A stretch of DNA of 64,000 nt, taken from Bradyrhizobium sp. sBnM-33 (GTDB lineage: Bacteria; Pseudomonadota; Alphaproteobacteria; Rhizobiales; Xanthobacteraceae). The notes under the pieces are model-generated. The model was not told where the DNA came from. It did not search any database and saw only the letters and a program-made list of their open reading frames with translations. The stretch covers positions 1,922,001 through 1,986,000 of the forward strand of contig NZ_CP136624.1 in the NCBI RefSeq assembly GCF_032917945.1, read 5' to 3'. This document shows, in pieces, positions 45,923 to 55,004 of this stretch (position 1 is the first letter of the stretch; each line of letters opens with the position of its first letter). The position numbers were made by a program, and so were the translations under genes.

Positions 45923-47110
45923 TTGGTCGCAGCGGGTGTTCCCAGTCAAGCGGGTGTCCGGCTCATCGGAACAAGGGATATCGAGAGGTTTGATACATTG
46001 CCAAAAATAACTGGATCGACTGTGCCCGGGGCGCGCACGCCGGAGGCAAACGATCGAGATCTAGGTTTAGATTTCGCGAAAGGAGTGCTCATCACTTTGG
46101 TGATCGTCGGTCACCTGATCCAATATGTCGTCTACCGAGATGAAGGCTTCTGGGAGTCGCCATGTTTCAAATGGATCTACATGTTCCACATGCCACTCTT
46201 TATGGCGATAAGCGGATATCTTTCTTGGCGAGCGCTCTTGCGAAAGTCATTCACTCAAGCCATCGGTGATCGTGCGATGCAGCTCTTGTTGCCCATGCTG
46301 TTTTGGTACGCTCTCCTAGAGACAGCCAAGTTGGCCGCATTTAGCTCGTCTGCAAGCCAACCAGGCAGCGTTTTGCAGTTTCTAAACGATTCCGCGGGCA
46401 CATACTGGTTCATCTGGGCTGCTTTTGTTTCTTTCCTTCTAGTCAAAATTCTTTCGATTTTCAATCGTCGGTCGCCCTGGATCCTATTCGTATCAGTCAT
46501 ACTAGTCTCACTTGCACCTGTGACATTTTCCATATCACCTCTCATAAGGTATACTTTCCCGTTTTTCTGCCTAGGAGTCTCTTTTGCTCAGTCGAGAGAA
46601 TGGTGGACGAGCATAACGCGATCTCACAAGCCGCTCTTAATCACGTTTCTCTCCATAGCGGCTTTGGTGTGCTTTCTAGCCTGGCGCAAAGACACTTACA
46701 TCTACAACAATCTCGCCCTAGTGCACGATATGCAGTCGGCAAAAAACGTACTTCTGATGCTTCTTGGCTCCGCAGCGGCCTCAGCGATCGTGATCGTGCT
46801 CGTCCTCCAATGCTGGAAAGTTGGCCGCTCAAATCGAGTGACCCGCTTTATCACCGTGGAACTGGGACAGAGCACGCTGCTGCTATACTTGATACAAGGT
46901 ACGGTCTTTCGTCTCATGGATTCGATACAATACGGGGAACTTTGGGATCTCACGACCAGGTTGGCCGTCGCGGGAATTCTTGGGGGAGCGATTGTTGCCG
47001 TCGCGCTAATGGTACGCTGGATCGTGCGCGACATTCCCTATCTATCTCAGCTCGTTCTTGGAGCGCCACCACGCTCGGCTTGTCTAAAGTATCAGCCCGC
47101 AGATAATTAG
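45923..47110 (+). CDS. Acyltransferase-3 family membrane protein
   Basis: 395 residues from TTG 45923; the true start is uncertain and may lie nearer LGLDFAKGVLI at about residue 48. The AT3 signature HLIQYV...W-X-YMFHMPLFMAISGY near residues 70-98 and about ten transmembrane helices are visible. The family transfers acetyl or other acyl groups to cell-surface or signalling sugars; NolL and NodX of rhizobia belong to it. Lower GC than its neighbours suggests separate transfer. Assignment to NolL is possible but unproven. Confidence 0.8.
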   Translation: MVAAGVPSQAGVRLIGTRDIERFDTLPKITGSTVPGARTPEANDRDLGLDFAKGVLITLVIVGHLIQYVVYRDEGFWESPCFKWIYMFHMPLFMAISGYLSWRALLRKSFTQAIGDRAMQLLLPMLFWYALLETAKLAAFSSSASQPGSVLQFLNDSAGTYWFIWAAFVSFLLVKILSIFNRRSPWILFVSVILVSLAPVTFSISPLIRYTFPFFCLGVSFAQSREWWTSITRSHKPLLITFLSIAALVCFLAWRKDTYIYNNLALVHDMQSAKNVLLMLLGSAAASAIVIVLVLQCWKVGRSNRVTRFITVELGQSTLLLYLIQGTVFRLMDSIQYGELWDLTTRLAVAGILGGAIVAVALMVRWIVRDIPYLSQLVLGAPPRSACLKYQPADN

Positions 47111-47214
47111 CTGCAGCCGAGATCTGAATCCTGGAGAGCCCGACTCCTGGTTGGTCTCCTCGCAGCTTCTGCCATTGGTTGTGGTGACGTGATGGACCTT
47201 GTTGACGTGTGTCG

Positions 47215-47355
47215 TCATGCCGCTGGAGCGGAGATCGCTGATGCTGGCGTCCAATTCCAGGGCAGGAGCTCGTCCAGCCGATGAGCCGGATGGGCGGGGA
47301 TGCGGGCAAGGACATCGGCCAGCCAGGCTTGCGAATCAACGCCGTTAATTCTTGC
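47215..47355 (-). pseudogene. IS66-family transposase, 3' fragment
   Basis: Minus strand INGVDSQAWLADVLARIPAH, then RLDELLPWNWTPA and a TGA; this is the standard C-terminal block of IS66 TnpC. About 45 codons remain. Confidence 0.8.
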
Positions 47356-47471
47356 CGTTTATGCCGCCCGCCGAACTATGCCGAACGGGTTTGGTATGGG
47401 CACGCCGTTGTCACGCTGGCACCGTCGATCGCGTGCACGGCAGCCCCATTCCATTCGGCTAGTCTGGTCGT

Positions 47472-47700
47472 TCAGAGCGCTTCCAGAAAGGCGAGCAGGC
47501 GGTCGTTCGGCTGGAAGCGGGTTCGCTTGCCGCGCTCGTACGGCTTGAGCTTCGCCAGGGCAGCTTCCTTGAGGGCGAGGTGGGCGTGCAGGTACGTCTG
47601 CGTCGTCTCGACCGATTCATGACCGAGCCACGGCGCGATCACGGAACGGTCGACGCCGGCTTGCAGCGGTTCCATCGCAGCGCTGTGCCTCCTATGTCTT
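47472..47700 (-). pseudogene. Tyrosine recombinase, C-terminal fragment
   Basis: RHSAAMEPLQAGVDRSVIAP, WLGHESVETTQTYLHAHLAL and a C-terminus at 47472. The H-x-x-R and H/W plus catalytic Tyr motifs of XerC/D-type integrases are visible, but the catalytic core upstream is missing. Confidence 0.75.
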
Positions 47701-47796
47701 GGTCGATATAGCAGGCACTGGACTAAACCGCTCCGCGGTAGGCAGCGATGACGGCGGCCTGAAGAAGGAAGCGGCACAGAGTGCGCGGCAGCGGCA

Positions 47797-48030
47797 TTAA
47801 CGATCCTTCGCTGTGCGTCGCGCCGTCCGACCCGTGGCCTCGCTGAACAGGTGGCGGGGGATGTTGATTATCGCAAAACGTCGCCGTTCTTCCGGGTGCG
47901 TTTCAAAATCTGCCTCCACAAAAATCTCGACGGTCTCCTCACTGGCATGAACTTCGACGCGTACCGGCGCGTCTTCAAACTCCACTTCATATCGACGACC
48001 ATTCTTTCCTCGGATAATCGTGTGCGCCAT
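47797..48030 (-). CDS. Small conserved hypothetical protein
   Basis: 77 residues, beta-rich, acidic centre (YEVEFEDAPVRVEVHASEE). It lies 7 bp after the gene at 48038-48370, so the two form an operon. Function not recognised. Confidence 0.55.
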   Translation of the reverse strand: MAHTIIRGKNGRRYEVEFEDAPVRVEVHASEETVEIFVEADFETHPEERRRFAIINIPRHLFSEATGRTARRTAKDR

Positions 48031-48037
48031 TTCTATG

Positions 48038-48370
48038 CTACCTCCGGCCCTGCTTCTTGAGCTTCTTCACTCGGTGCTTCTGATAATCCAGAACGGCCGC
48101 TGCAAGTGGCATCGAGCGCGGCACGCGCACATGTGTGAGGGAGACGACAAGCGCTCTGCCTGTTTCTTCCGAGCGAGACAAATGGCAGATGATACCGCCC
48201 TCGTCACCGGCGTATGACAAATCCCAGACGACGTGGTGCATCCGATCAGCATCGGCAACATTCTCGGCTTGCAGATATTCGATCAACGATGGTGCCAGTT
48301 CAACGTCAAATGGCGCAGCTGCCTTGAGTGCGGCGAGCAGCCGGGTGGTCTTCTCCGGATTGTCGAGCAT
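48038..48370 (-). CDS. Small conserved hypothetical protein
   Basis: 110 residues. LAALKAAAPFDVELAPSLIE, HHVVWDLSYAGDEGGIICHL and a basic KHRVKKLKKQGRR tail. It is paired with the downstream gene at 47797; the small size and pairing would fit a two-gene accessory module, but nothing shows a toxin or antitoxin motif. Confidence 0.6.
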   Translation of the reverse strand: MLDNPEKTTRLLAALKAAAPFDVELAPSLIEYLQAENVADADRMHHVVWDLSYAGDEGGIICHLSRSEETGRALVVSLTHVRVPRSMPLAAAVLDYQKHRVKKLKKQGRR

Positions 48371-48705
48371 AGGTCGTCCATCTTTAACGGGCGAATCAGA
48401 GAGCCGACGATCAGCGATGATAGGGAATATAGCTCAACAGAGCCATATTCGCTATCCGTCGCACAACCCGCCTTCCTCCCATTGCTGGTTGACCCGATCC
48501 AATAGCGACGACCTCACGGGCATTACCCCGCTTCCTCGCTAATACAACACAGTCCGCCCCTCTCCGGCGCATCACCGCTTCGCGGTAGGCGACTCGTGGC
48601 AAGCTTCGGTACCACCATCTGATCTTCCTGCATTCCCGACGAAGTTCGATTGCGAGATGCTGGAGGCGCTGCTTGCAGCGCTTTCATATCGCAAAGGAGC
48701 TTCCC

Positions 48706-49137
48706 ATGACGGTTCTTCGACAACGGATGACTGAGGACATGCAGGTGCGGAATCTGTCGCCGCATACACAGGCATCGCATCTCCAACAGGTATCGCTGTT
48801 TGCACGTTACTTCCGTATGTCGCCGGATGCGCTGACCCCCGAGCACATCCGGACTTATCAAATCTACCTCACGAACGAGAAGAGGTTGGCCCCCAATTCA
48901 ATCCATACGGCTGTCGCGGCGCTTCGGTTCCTTTACAGGATTACGCTCAAGAAGGACTGGACCTTTGGAGAAGACATCCCGCTTCCAAAAAAGCCGCAGA
49001 GCCGCGCGGGTCGGTACCGCTCTCCCGCACGATGCAGAAGCCCCGGGCATACACCCCCGCAACGAAAGGACCGAAGTACGCGACAGCTCAAGTACGCGGG
49101 TGATGCCGCCCGCCGCTCCGCGGAAAGCGCCAAATGA
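48706..49137 (+). pseudogene. Tyrosine recombinase, N-terminal SAM-like domain only
   Basis: From an ATG after AAAGGAG: RMTEDMQVRNLSPHTQASHL, FARYFRMSPDALTPEHIRTY, HTAVAALRFLYRITLKKDW. This is the core-binding domain of XerD-like or IS91-associated integrases. Homology stops near 48997 (PKKPQ), and the rest is phage-like sequence in an unrelated frame. Confidence 0.75.
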
Positions 49138-49265
49138 GCTACAAGGCCGGCTTTGCCAACGGCGGCCGCGTGAAGGCATACCCCAAGATGTAGTATGGCG
49201 CCGGCAGCGGCGAGGGCCTTCTCGAGAAGACAAAGTACGGCGACAAGGCCAACCTGCGGAAATGA
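49134..49265 (+). pseudogene. Small phage-type peptide gene with nonsense codon
   Basis: MSYKAGFANGGRVKAYPKM, stop, YGAGSGEGLLEKTKYGDK. A short peptide of this pattern is recurrent in prophage-like regions of Bradyrhizobium. The in-frame TAG splits it. Precedes the GroES-like phage remnant. Confidence 0.5.
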
Positions 49266-49429
49266 TCCTGGTGCGGCATATGGCGGCCGATGCCGGCGGC
49301 GAGCGGCGATTTTGGCGTTGCCCTTGCCGATCTCGACATAAACCTTCGTATCGTTCCGTCGCACCTTTGGATGCTCGACGATTACCTGCGTTCAATTGAG
49401 CTGCTGATGGCTTTCATCCTAGGTTGCAT

Positions 49430-49495
49430 CCTGCCCTCCTTGGGCGTTTCCTCCCTAGACTTCGGCCGCTTGTGGCAACGCAGGCGGCCTTTTCC
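49430..49495. repeat. Dispersed hairpin repeat, copy 3 (inverted)
   Basis: GGCGTTTCCTCCCTAGACTT, then GGCCGCTTGTGGCAACGCAGG and GCGGCC followed by T-runs; inverted relative to the copies at 30585 and 42232. Confidence 0.6.
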
Positions 49496-49865
49496 TTGTC
49501 CGATGCGCCTGATTCGCATGGCGCTCCTGCAATTGGCTCGGAAACAAGTGGGCGGGCTGTAAATGAGCGTCACCATCGCCATCAAGCTGGCCGAACGTCT
49601 TCAGGCCCAAGCTTGATGAGCTGGATAGGTGATCGATGCCATCACGTCGGATAATCTCAAAGATTGGGGCCGGTATCAGCGCAAGGTGGTGCCGCAAGGC
49701 GCCCGCCGACGCGCGCACGGTGCTCGCTGAGACGATGGAAGACATCCTGAAAGAGTAGGAGGAGAGGGAAGGGATGGTATGCGTTTCGACACGGGAACGG
49801 CGCTCGGAGTCGGAGGACCAGAAGACCGAGCTTATGAAGCTCATTGGCGATCTGTGCAGCATCGA

Positions 49866-50048
49866 GCTGCTGAACAACAAAGGTCTTGGTCGGCATCTAC
49901 ATCGAGCCGGAGAAGACCAAGGGCGGGCTCATCCTGTCGACCGGCGCGATCAAGGAATCAGTCTGGCAGGGCACCGTCGGCCTGGTGCTCAAGAAGCGCA
50001 AGACCGCCTTCAACGATGAGCCGAAACCGGCACCTATTTCCACGGCTA
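49866..50048 (+). pseudogene. Phage GroES-fold-like protein, 5' part (split by IS elements)
   Basis: VGIYIEPEKTKGGLILSTGA and IKESVWQGTVGLVLKKRKTA, then a frame change towards YFHG. The remaining codons lie at 52614-52752, on the far side of the IS630 and IS701 insertions. The beta-barrel pattern resembles phage-encoded co-chaperonin-like proteins. Confidence 0.6.
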
Positions 50049-51166
50049 GTACCCACTTTCCTTAGAGGGTGAGTCGTGATTCAAGATCGGGATGATACCC
50101 GAGGCAAGAGAAGTTCACCTTTCGAGGAAGGATCGCAAGGTCCTGGAGGCGCGTGTCGTTCGCCGGCGACATTGCAGCGCGATTTGAAGCGGGCGCGGAT
50201 AGTTTTGTTGGCGGCGGCCGGGCGCAGCACGCGGTCGATAGCCAAGGAAGTCGGGGTCCAGCCTCGGATTGTCAGCCTGTGGCGGCATCGCTATGCCGAC
50301 CTTGGCCTTGAAGGGCTGCAGGAGAGGCCGCGGCCTGGCAAGCAGCCGATCTATACGAAGGCCACCGACAAGCGGATTCTGCGGCTGTTGGACAAGCAGC
50401 CACCGGAAGGGTTTGCGCGCTGGACCGGGCCCCTGCTGGCCGAGGCGCTGGGCGATGTTGACGTCCAATATGTCTGCCGGTTCCTGCGCAACCACAAGAT
50501 CGACCTCGTGGCTCGCAAGTCCTGGTGCGAGAGCAACGACCCGAACTTCACGGCCAAAGCCGCCGATGTTGTCGGCCTCTACGTCGCCCCGCCGGAGAAG
50601 GCCATCGTGCTATGTGTGGACGAAAAGCCTTCGATCCAGGCTTTGGAGCGAGCGCAGGGCTATCTGAAGCTGCCCAATGGCCGCGCCTTGACCGGTCAGA
50701 GCCACGACTACACGCGGCATGGCACGACAACGCTGTTTGCGGCGCTCGAGGTTGCGACCGGAAAGATCGTCGCGACGCATTCAAAACGGCGGCACCGTGT
50801 CGAGTTCCTCGACTTCATGGACAGCGTCACCTCGGCTTTTCCGGACCGCCAGCTTCACGTCATCCTCGACAACCTCAACACCCACAAGAAGAACGAGCAC
50901 TGGCTAAAGGCCCACCCCAATGTGCAATTTCATTTCACGCCGACAAGCGCGTCCTGGCTCAATCAGGTCGAGGTTTGGTTTTCGATCCTGCAGGGGCAGT
51001 CGCTCAGCGGCGCTTCCTTCACCAGCCTTAAGCAGCTCCAGGAGCATATCGATGCCTACATCAACGCATACAACGAAAACGCTGAGCCCTTCGTCTGGAC
51101 CAAGAAAAAGTCCGTCAACGCAGATTCAAAGGCCGCCGTATCACTCAGCTTTGATTCCGGGTACTA
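50047..51166 (+). mobile_element. IS630-family element (c'), complete ends
   Basis: Element 50049-51164 with ends GTACCC... and ...GGGTAC and TA duplicated at 50047-50048 and 51165-51166. The original target was CTAG inside the phage gene. IS701 copy 2 later inserted at the right-hand CTAG. Confidence 0.88.
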
Positions 51167-51167
51167 G
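50076..51167 (+). CDS. IS630-family transposase (c'), altered N-terminus
   Basis: 363 residues. The normal start MIPEAREVHLSRK (ATG near 50092) is out of frame because one T is missing near 50153 relative to element (c). Reading from a GTG at 50076 restores the frame with a foreign N-terminus of about 25 residues. HTH and DDE motifs (VLCVDEKPSIQALER, LHVILDNLNTHKKNEHW, SASWLNQVEVWFS) are complete. The stop TAG is supplied by the duplicated TA plus flanking G. Activity uncertain. Confidence 0.8.
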   Translation: MIQDRDDTRGKRSSPFEEGSQGPGGACRSPATLQRDLKRARIVLLAAAGRSTRSIAKEVGVQPRIVSLWRHRYADLGLEGLQERPRPGKQPIYTKATDKRILRLLDKQPPEGFARWTGPLLAEALGDVDVQYVCRFLRNHKIDLVARKSWCESNDPNFTAKAADVVGLYVAPPEKAIVLCVDEKPSIQALERAQGYLKLPNGRALTGQSHDYTRHGTTTLFAALEVATGKIVATHSKRRHRVEFLDFMDSVTSAFPDRQLHVILDNLNTHKKNEHWLKAHPNVQFHFTPTSASWLNQVEVWFSILQGQSLSGASFTSLKQLQEHIDAYINAYNENAEPFVWTKKKSVNADSKAAVSLSFDSGY

Positions 51168-52613
51168 CACTACTTTGGCAGATTTATTGGATTGATCGTC
51201 GCAACAGGATTCCCGAATCAGGTTTTCAATGATTCATGAGAGGTCGGCTTATGGAGGGCCGATCTATGGACGTGGACTGGCAAGCCGATCTCGATCGCTG
51301 GCTTGCGCCGTTTGTCGCGGCGCTAGGGCACAAGACGCGGGCCCGGATGTGCCCTCTCTACGTCGCGGGTTTGATTGGTCCAGGAGACCGCAAGAGCGTT
51401 CAACCGATGGCGGCACGCGCCAGTGGGGTCGGTTACGATCAGCTCCATCATTTCGTCGCTGCCGGAGTTTGGGACAGTGCTCCACTCGAGGCTGCCCTGC
51501 TGAAGGAGGCAGACAGATTGGTTGGCGATGATGCGGGTTTTCTTGTCATCGATGATACGGCGTTGCCCAAGAAGGGACGTCACTCGATTGGCGTCGCGCC
51601 ACAATATGCCTCGTCGCTCGGAAAGACTGCTAACTGTCAGTCGCTAGTCTCGCTAACGTTGGCGTCGCGGGAAGTGCCGGTGATGGTGGGCCTGCGGCTG
51701 TTCCTGCCCGAGAACTGGACAAATGATCCTGAGCGCATGGCGCGGGCGGGTGTGCCGAAGGATAGACAGACTGCTCTGACAAAGCCGGAGATTGCGATCG
51801 AGGAGATCGACCGCGTCATCGCCTCCGGTGTGCGTTTCGGCTGTGTGCTTGCCGATTCAGGGTACGGCTCCAGCGGGCCTTTCCGTCAGGCTTTGAGCGA
51901 GCGCGGTCTGCTGTGGGCGGTGGGTCTGTCGCGGCGCCAGAACGTCTATCCCGCCGACATTGCCCTGATCTTCCCCATCGCGAAGACCGGAAAGCCCCGC
52001 AAATACCACATCCCTGATCAGCCACCGGTCTCTGCTGAAGCGTTATTGGCCAAAGGCAAATGGCAAAGGGTCAGCTGGCGGCGGGGCACCAAAGGTCGGC
52101 TGACATGTCTCTTCACGGCCCGCCGTGTCCGCGTTGCGGATGGCCATAAGCACCGGATGATCAATAACCGTATGCAGTGCATGCCTGGCGACGAGGTCTG
52201 GCTCGTCGGCGAGCGGCGGTCGACCGGGGAGCAAAAATACTATGTGTCGAACCTGCCGGCCGATGCCACCATCAAGACGCTCGCTGCCACGATCAAGGCC
52301 AGGTGGGTCTGTGAACAGGCCCACCAGCAGCTCAAGGAGGAGCTTGGGCTCGACCACTTCGAAGGTAGATCCTGGACGGGATTACATCGACACGCGTTGA
52401 TGACGATGATCGCCTACGCCTTCCTCCAATCCCGCCGCCTCAAAGCAGCGGGACGGAAAAAAAAGAATCTCAGGACCGCCACCACAACCAAGCATGCCGG
52501 CCATCAGGCAAGCCATCCTCGACCTCTTCGCACGACCTCCACCCCGACAATGTCCTCACTGCGACATGTTCCTTGCAGATATCGCGACGACTAAAGTGCC
52601 AAAGTAGTGCTAG
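51164..52613 (+). mobile_element. IS701-family insertion sequence (copy 2)
   Basis: Element 51168-52609 (1442 bp) between CTAG duplications at 51164-51167 and 52610-52613. Same length and ends as copy 1, opposite orientation. It is nested at the end of IS630 (c'). Confidence 0.94.
51236..52594 (+). CDS. IS701-family transposase (copy 2)
   Basis: 452 residues, identical in sequence to the copy 1 product. All family blocks intact. MDVDWQADLDRWL at 51266 is a likely start. Confidence 0.93.
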   Translation: MRGRLMEGRSMDVDWQADLDRWLAPFVAALGHKTRARMCPLYVAGLIGPGDRKSVQPMAARASGVGYDQLHHFVAAGVWDSAPLEAALLKEADRLVGDDAGFLVIDDTALPKKGRHSIGVAPQYASSLGKTANCQSLVSLTLASREVPVMVGLRLFLPENWTNDPERMARAGVPKDRQTALTKPEIAIEEIDRVIASGVRFGCVLADSGYGSSGPFRQALSERGLLWAVGLSRRQNVYPADIALIFPIAKTGKPRKYHIPDQPPVSAEALLAKGKWQRVSWRRGTKGRLTCLFTARRVRVADGHKHRMINNRMQCMPGDEVWLVGERRSTGEQKYYVSNLPADATIKTLAATIKARWVCEQAHQQLKEELGLDHFEGRSWTGLHRHALMTMIAYAFLQSRRLKAAGRKKKNLRTATTTKHAGHQASHPRPLRTTSTPTMSSLRHVPCRYRDD

Positions 52614-52752
52614 GACGTCAAGATCGCCAATTGGGTTGTATTCCAGTCCGGCGACGCTCGCGCGTCCGGATCAATGGCGGGATTAACGGATGGTCGAGGA
52701 CACGCTGCTCGACATGGTGGTCGAGAACCCCGACGTGATCACACACCCATGA
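52614..52752 (+). pseudogene. Phage GroES-fold-like protein, 3' part
   Basis: VKIANWVVFQSGDARA, then in the next frame VEDTLLDMVVENPDVITHP and TGA. It continues the remnant at 49866-50048. Removing the IS DNA and one CTAG/TA rejoins the sequence as GGC-TA-GGACGTC. Confidence 0.6.
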
Positions 52753-53124
52753 TAGTGATACGGTTTGGCAGAGCCTTCGGGCGCACTGAACGAGAGCGCC
52801 CCGTTTGGCAGCTTTGAGACCAATGTCCGCGACTTGACGCTACACACACCCAGTACGAAGCGACTGTAGAACCTCCAACTTTCAAAATCGGCACGCCGCT
52901 TGCTTCATTCGGGGCACCATCACCGGTCGGAGGCGGGGCGGTGCTGTAAGGGCGGACTCGGCAGTTCCTCCGTGGCGTCCGGCCGCCCCGCCAATTTGCT
53001 GTGAGGCGACATGAAACAGCATGTTCGGGCGGCTGCAACTGCGGTCGCAGCCGCTCACGCTCCGCCGTGATGTCCTTAGCGTGTCCGAACACGAAACCAC
53101 CAACTTTTCCTCCGGGGTTCACCG
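52753..53124. other. Intergenic, no gene recognised
   Basis: About 370 bp upstream of the MFS remnant; short frames only. Confidence 0.35.
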
Positions 53125-53720
53125 ATGATGTCCGTCGATCGCCTGGCCACCCGGCTCGCGACGCGCCTTGCATTTTTTGTCGCCGGCTTCGGCATTGCGG
53201 CCTGGGTGCCGCTGGTGCCGTTCGCGAAGGAGCGGCTGGCGGTCGATGATGGAGTTCTCGGTTTTCTGCTGCTCTGCTTGGGCGTCGGCTTGGTCGTCTC
53301 GATGATTTTGAGCGATTTGTTGTGCGCGCGCTACGGCAGCAAACCGATCATCCTGATCGGCGGCTTCGGAATTGCGCTCATCCTGCCGTGGCTCGCGGTT
53401 GCCAGTACGCCTCTGGAGCTCGGGGCCGCGCTGGTTGCCTTCGGCGCCTCGCTCGGCTCGATCGATGTCGCTGCGAATGTCAATGCGGTCGAACTGGAAC
53501 GTGCAGCGAAGCGTCCGCTGATGTCCGGCTTTCACGCGCAATTCAGCATCGGCGAATTTGCCGGCTTCGACGCGATGACCGCATTGGCTGGCTGCACGTT
53601 GGAGCTTTTTCATCAACCCTAATGTGCTAGGCCATCGTGTCGATCGCGACGGCGCTGACCTGGCCGCGACTGCCGCAAGCGCGCAGCAGGGATCGCTGTT
53701 CGTCATGCCGCATCGGCCCA
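53125..53720 (+). pseudogene. MFS transporter, truncated and frameshifted
   Basis: FVAGFGIAAWVPLVPFAKER, SDLLCARYGSKPIILIGGFG and several hydrophobic helices match the N-terminal half of an MFS permease. The frame shifts near 53575 (after FSIGEFAG), and the next frame holds GAFSSTLMC, IATALTWPRLPQARSRD before homology ends. The C-terminal six helices are absent. Confidence 0.75.
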
Positions 53721-54002
53721 TTCCCGCAGGTAGGCGATAACGGAAGCCTGGTCACGACACTGCGGTCGTCGCTGACCCCAGTTCTGGGCGCCCGCATATC
53801 GAGCTTTCATCTGGCTCGCGCTCCTGGTTTGAGACGGCGCCAGCTGAATCGCTTCGCGGCGCGCATCGCCGGATTCCGAGTTTAGCTCTAATCCGCCATA
53901 GAAGAGCGTGTCACAAATTCTGGGGTTCTCTCGATAACGACCGAGTAACTTTGGAGTCACGTACACGGCGCGCAGGTGCGAGCGCTTGCGAAGCGTCTCC
54001 AT
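53703..54002 (-). pseudogene. Unidentified coding fragment
   Basis: 99-residue minus-strand frame with coding-like RREAIQLAPSQTRSASQMKA and QRRPQCRDQASVIAYLREWA. No family recognised; probably a remnant. Confidence 0.3.
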
Positions 54003-54484
54003 GGAATAATGACCCTCGGTTGATGCATGTCAATGCGACAGACCGCAGCGCACGAGTAGAAGCAAGAATCGCCGAACGATCAAGGATAGATTTGATGATC
54101 GATTTCGCTGTCCGTCGCGATTTGCCAACTGCGGCGCTGCTTGCGTGTGGCCGCGGACCACAATGCAAAACGCGGAGATTTCAATGACCGGCGGGATCAA
54201 CTGCGGTCTCAACGATGAGGCTGAATGGTAACACCTGCAAGAAAAATGCGGTGCATCGCGCGGTCATTTCGGATACCTGTTTCATGATGCAGCCTTGTAG
54301 TCTGTTAGTCGCTGAATTAGGCGCAACGACTTCGATGCTGGCGGCGGCGTCGCGCGCTCGACGGGCAGCGAACATTCACGTGGCCGCGCTTTGAATGAGA
54401 CCGTGACGTTTCCGACGGAGACTAGCAGATGCGCTTGATGAGCTTTGCCACGCCTGCCGATACAATAGGCGAACCGAGCGCCGC
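54003..54484. other. Intergenic, no gene recognised
   Basis: About 480 bp; short open frames only on both strands. Confidence 0.4.
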
Positions 54485-55003
54485 ATGAGTTCATTTTTTC
54501 GGCGGCAGCTTGCCGACTATGTTGAGTATCATCGCGCCCCTTGGAATTGCGCCATGCATGTCTTCGGTATCGTGTTCCTGTTCCTGGCTGCCGTTCTTCC
54601 GCTCAGCCAATTGTCCATCGCCGCGTTCGGGATCCAAACCAGTGTGGCGGCCATCGCTACCATACCGGTGCTCATCTATTGGTTCCTGCTTGACTTCGCG
54701 CTTGGAGCCGCGATCCTTAGGGCTGCGATCGTATTGCTTTCAGCCGCCGCCATTTTCGTGGTTCAGGCAAATACTGTCCGAATGTGGTCGCTTACCGCTA
54801 TCCTGATTGTGATTGGCAGTGCATCGCAGGTTATTGGGCACCAGGTGTTCGAACGTCGCCGACCGGCACTGGTCGACAATCCGATCCATCTGTTGCTCGG
54901 ACCGATGTTTTTAATGGCGAAATTGTTTATCGTGCTCGGATTTCGGCGCGATCTGGCCGTCATCATCGACGAGCGTCCGCAAGGCCCTTTGAGTTCGCCG
55001 TGA
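54485..55003 (+). CDS. Mpo1/DUF962-like membrane protein
   Basis: 172 residues. The N-terminal FFRRQLADYVEYHRAPWNCAM and HVFGIV motif, four transmembrane helices and a C-terminal GHQVFERRRPALVDNPIHLL identify the DUF962/Mpo1-like family; yeast Mpo1 is an Fe(II)-dependent dioxygenase of 2-hydroxy fatty acids. The His residues of HR...H, H near 115 (GHQ) and NP-H near 135 are conserved. Inner-membrane localisation expected; substrate unknown. Confidence 0.85.
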   Translation: MSSFFRRQLADYVEYHRAPWNCAMHVFGIVFLFLAAVLPLSQLSIAAFGIQTSVAAIATIPVLIYWFLLDFALGAAILRAAIVLLSAAAIFVVQANTVRMWSLTAILIVIGSASQVIGHQVFERRRPALVDNPIHLLLGPMFLMAKLFIVLGFRRDLAVIIDERPQGPLSSP

Positions 55004-55004
55004 A

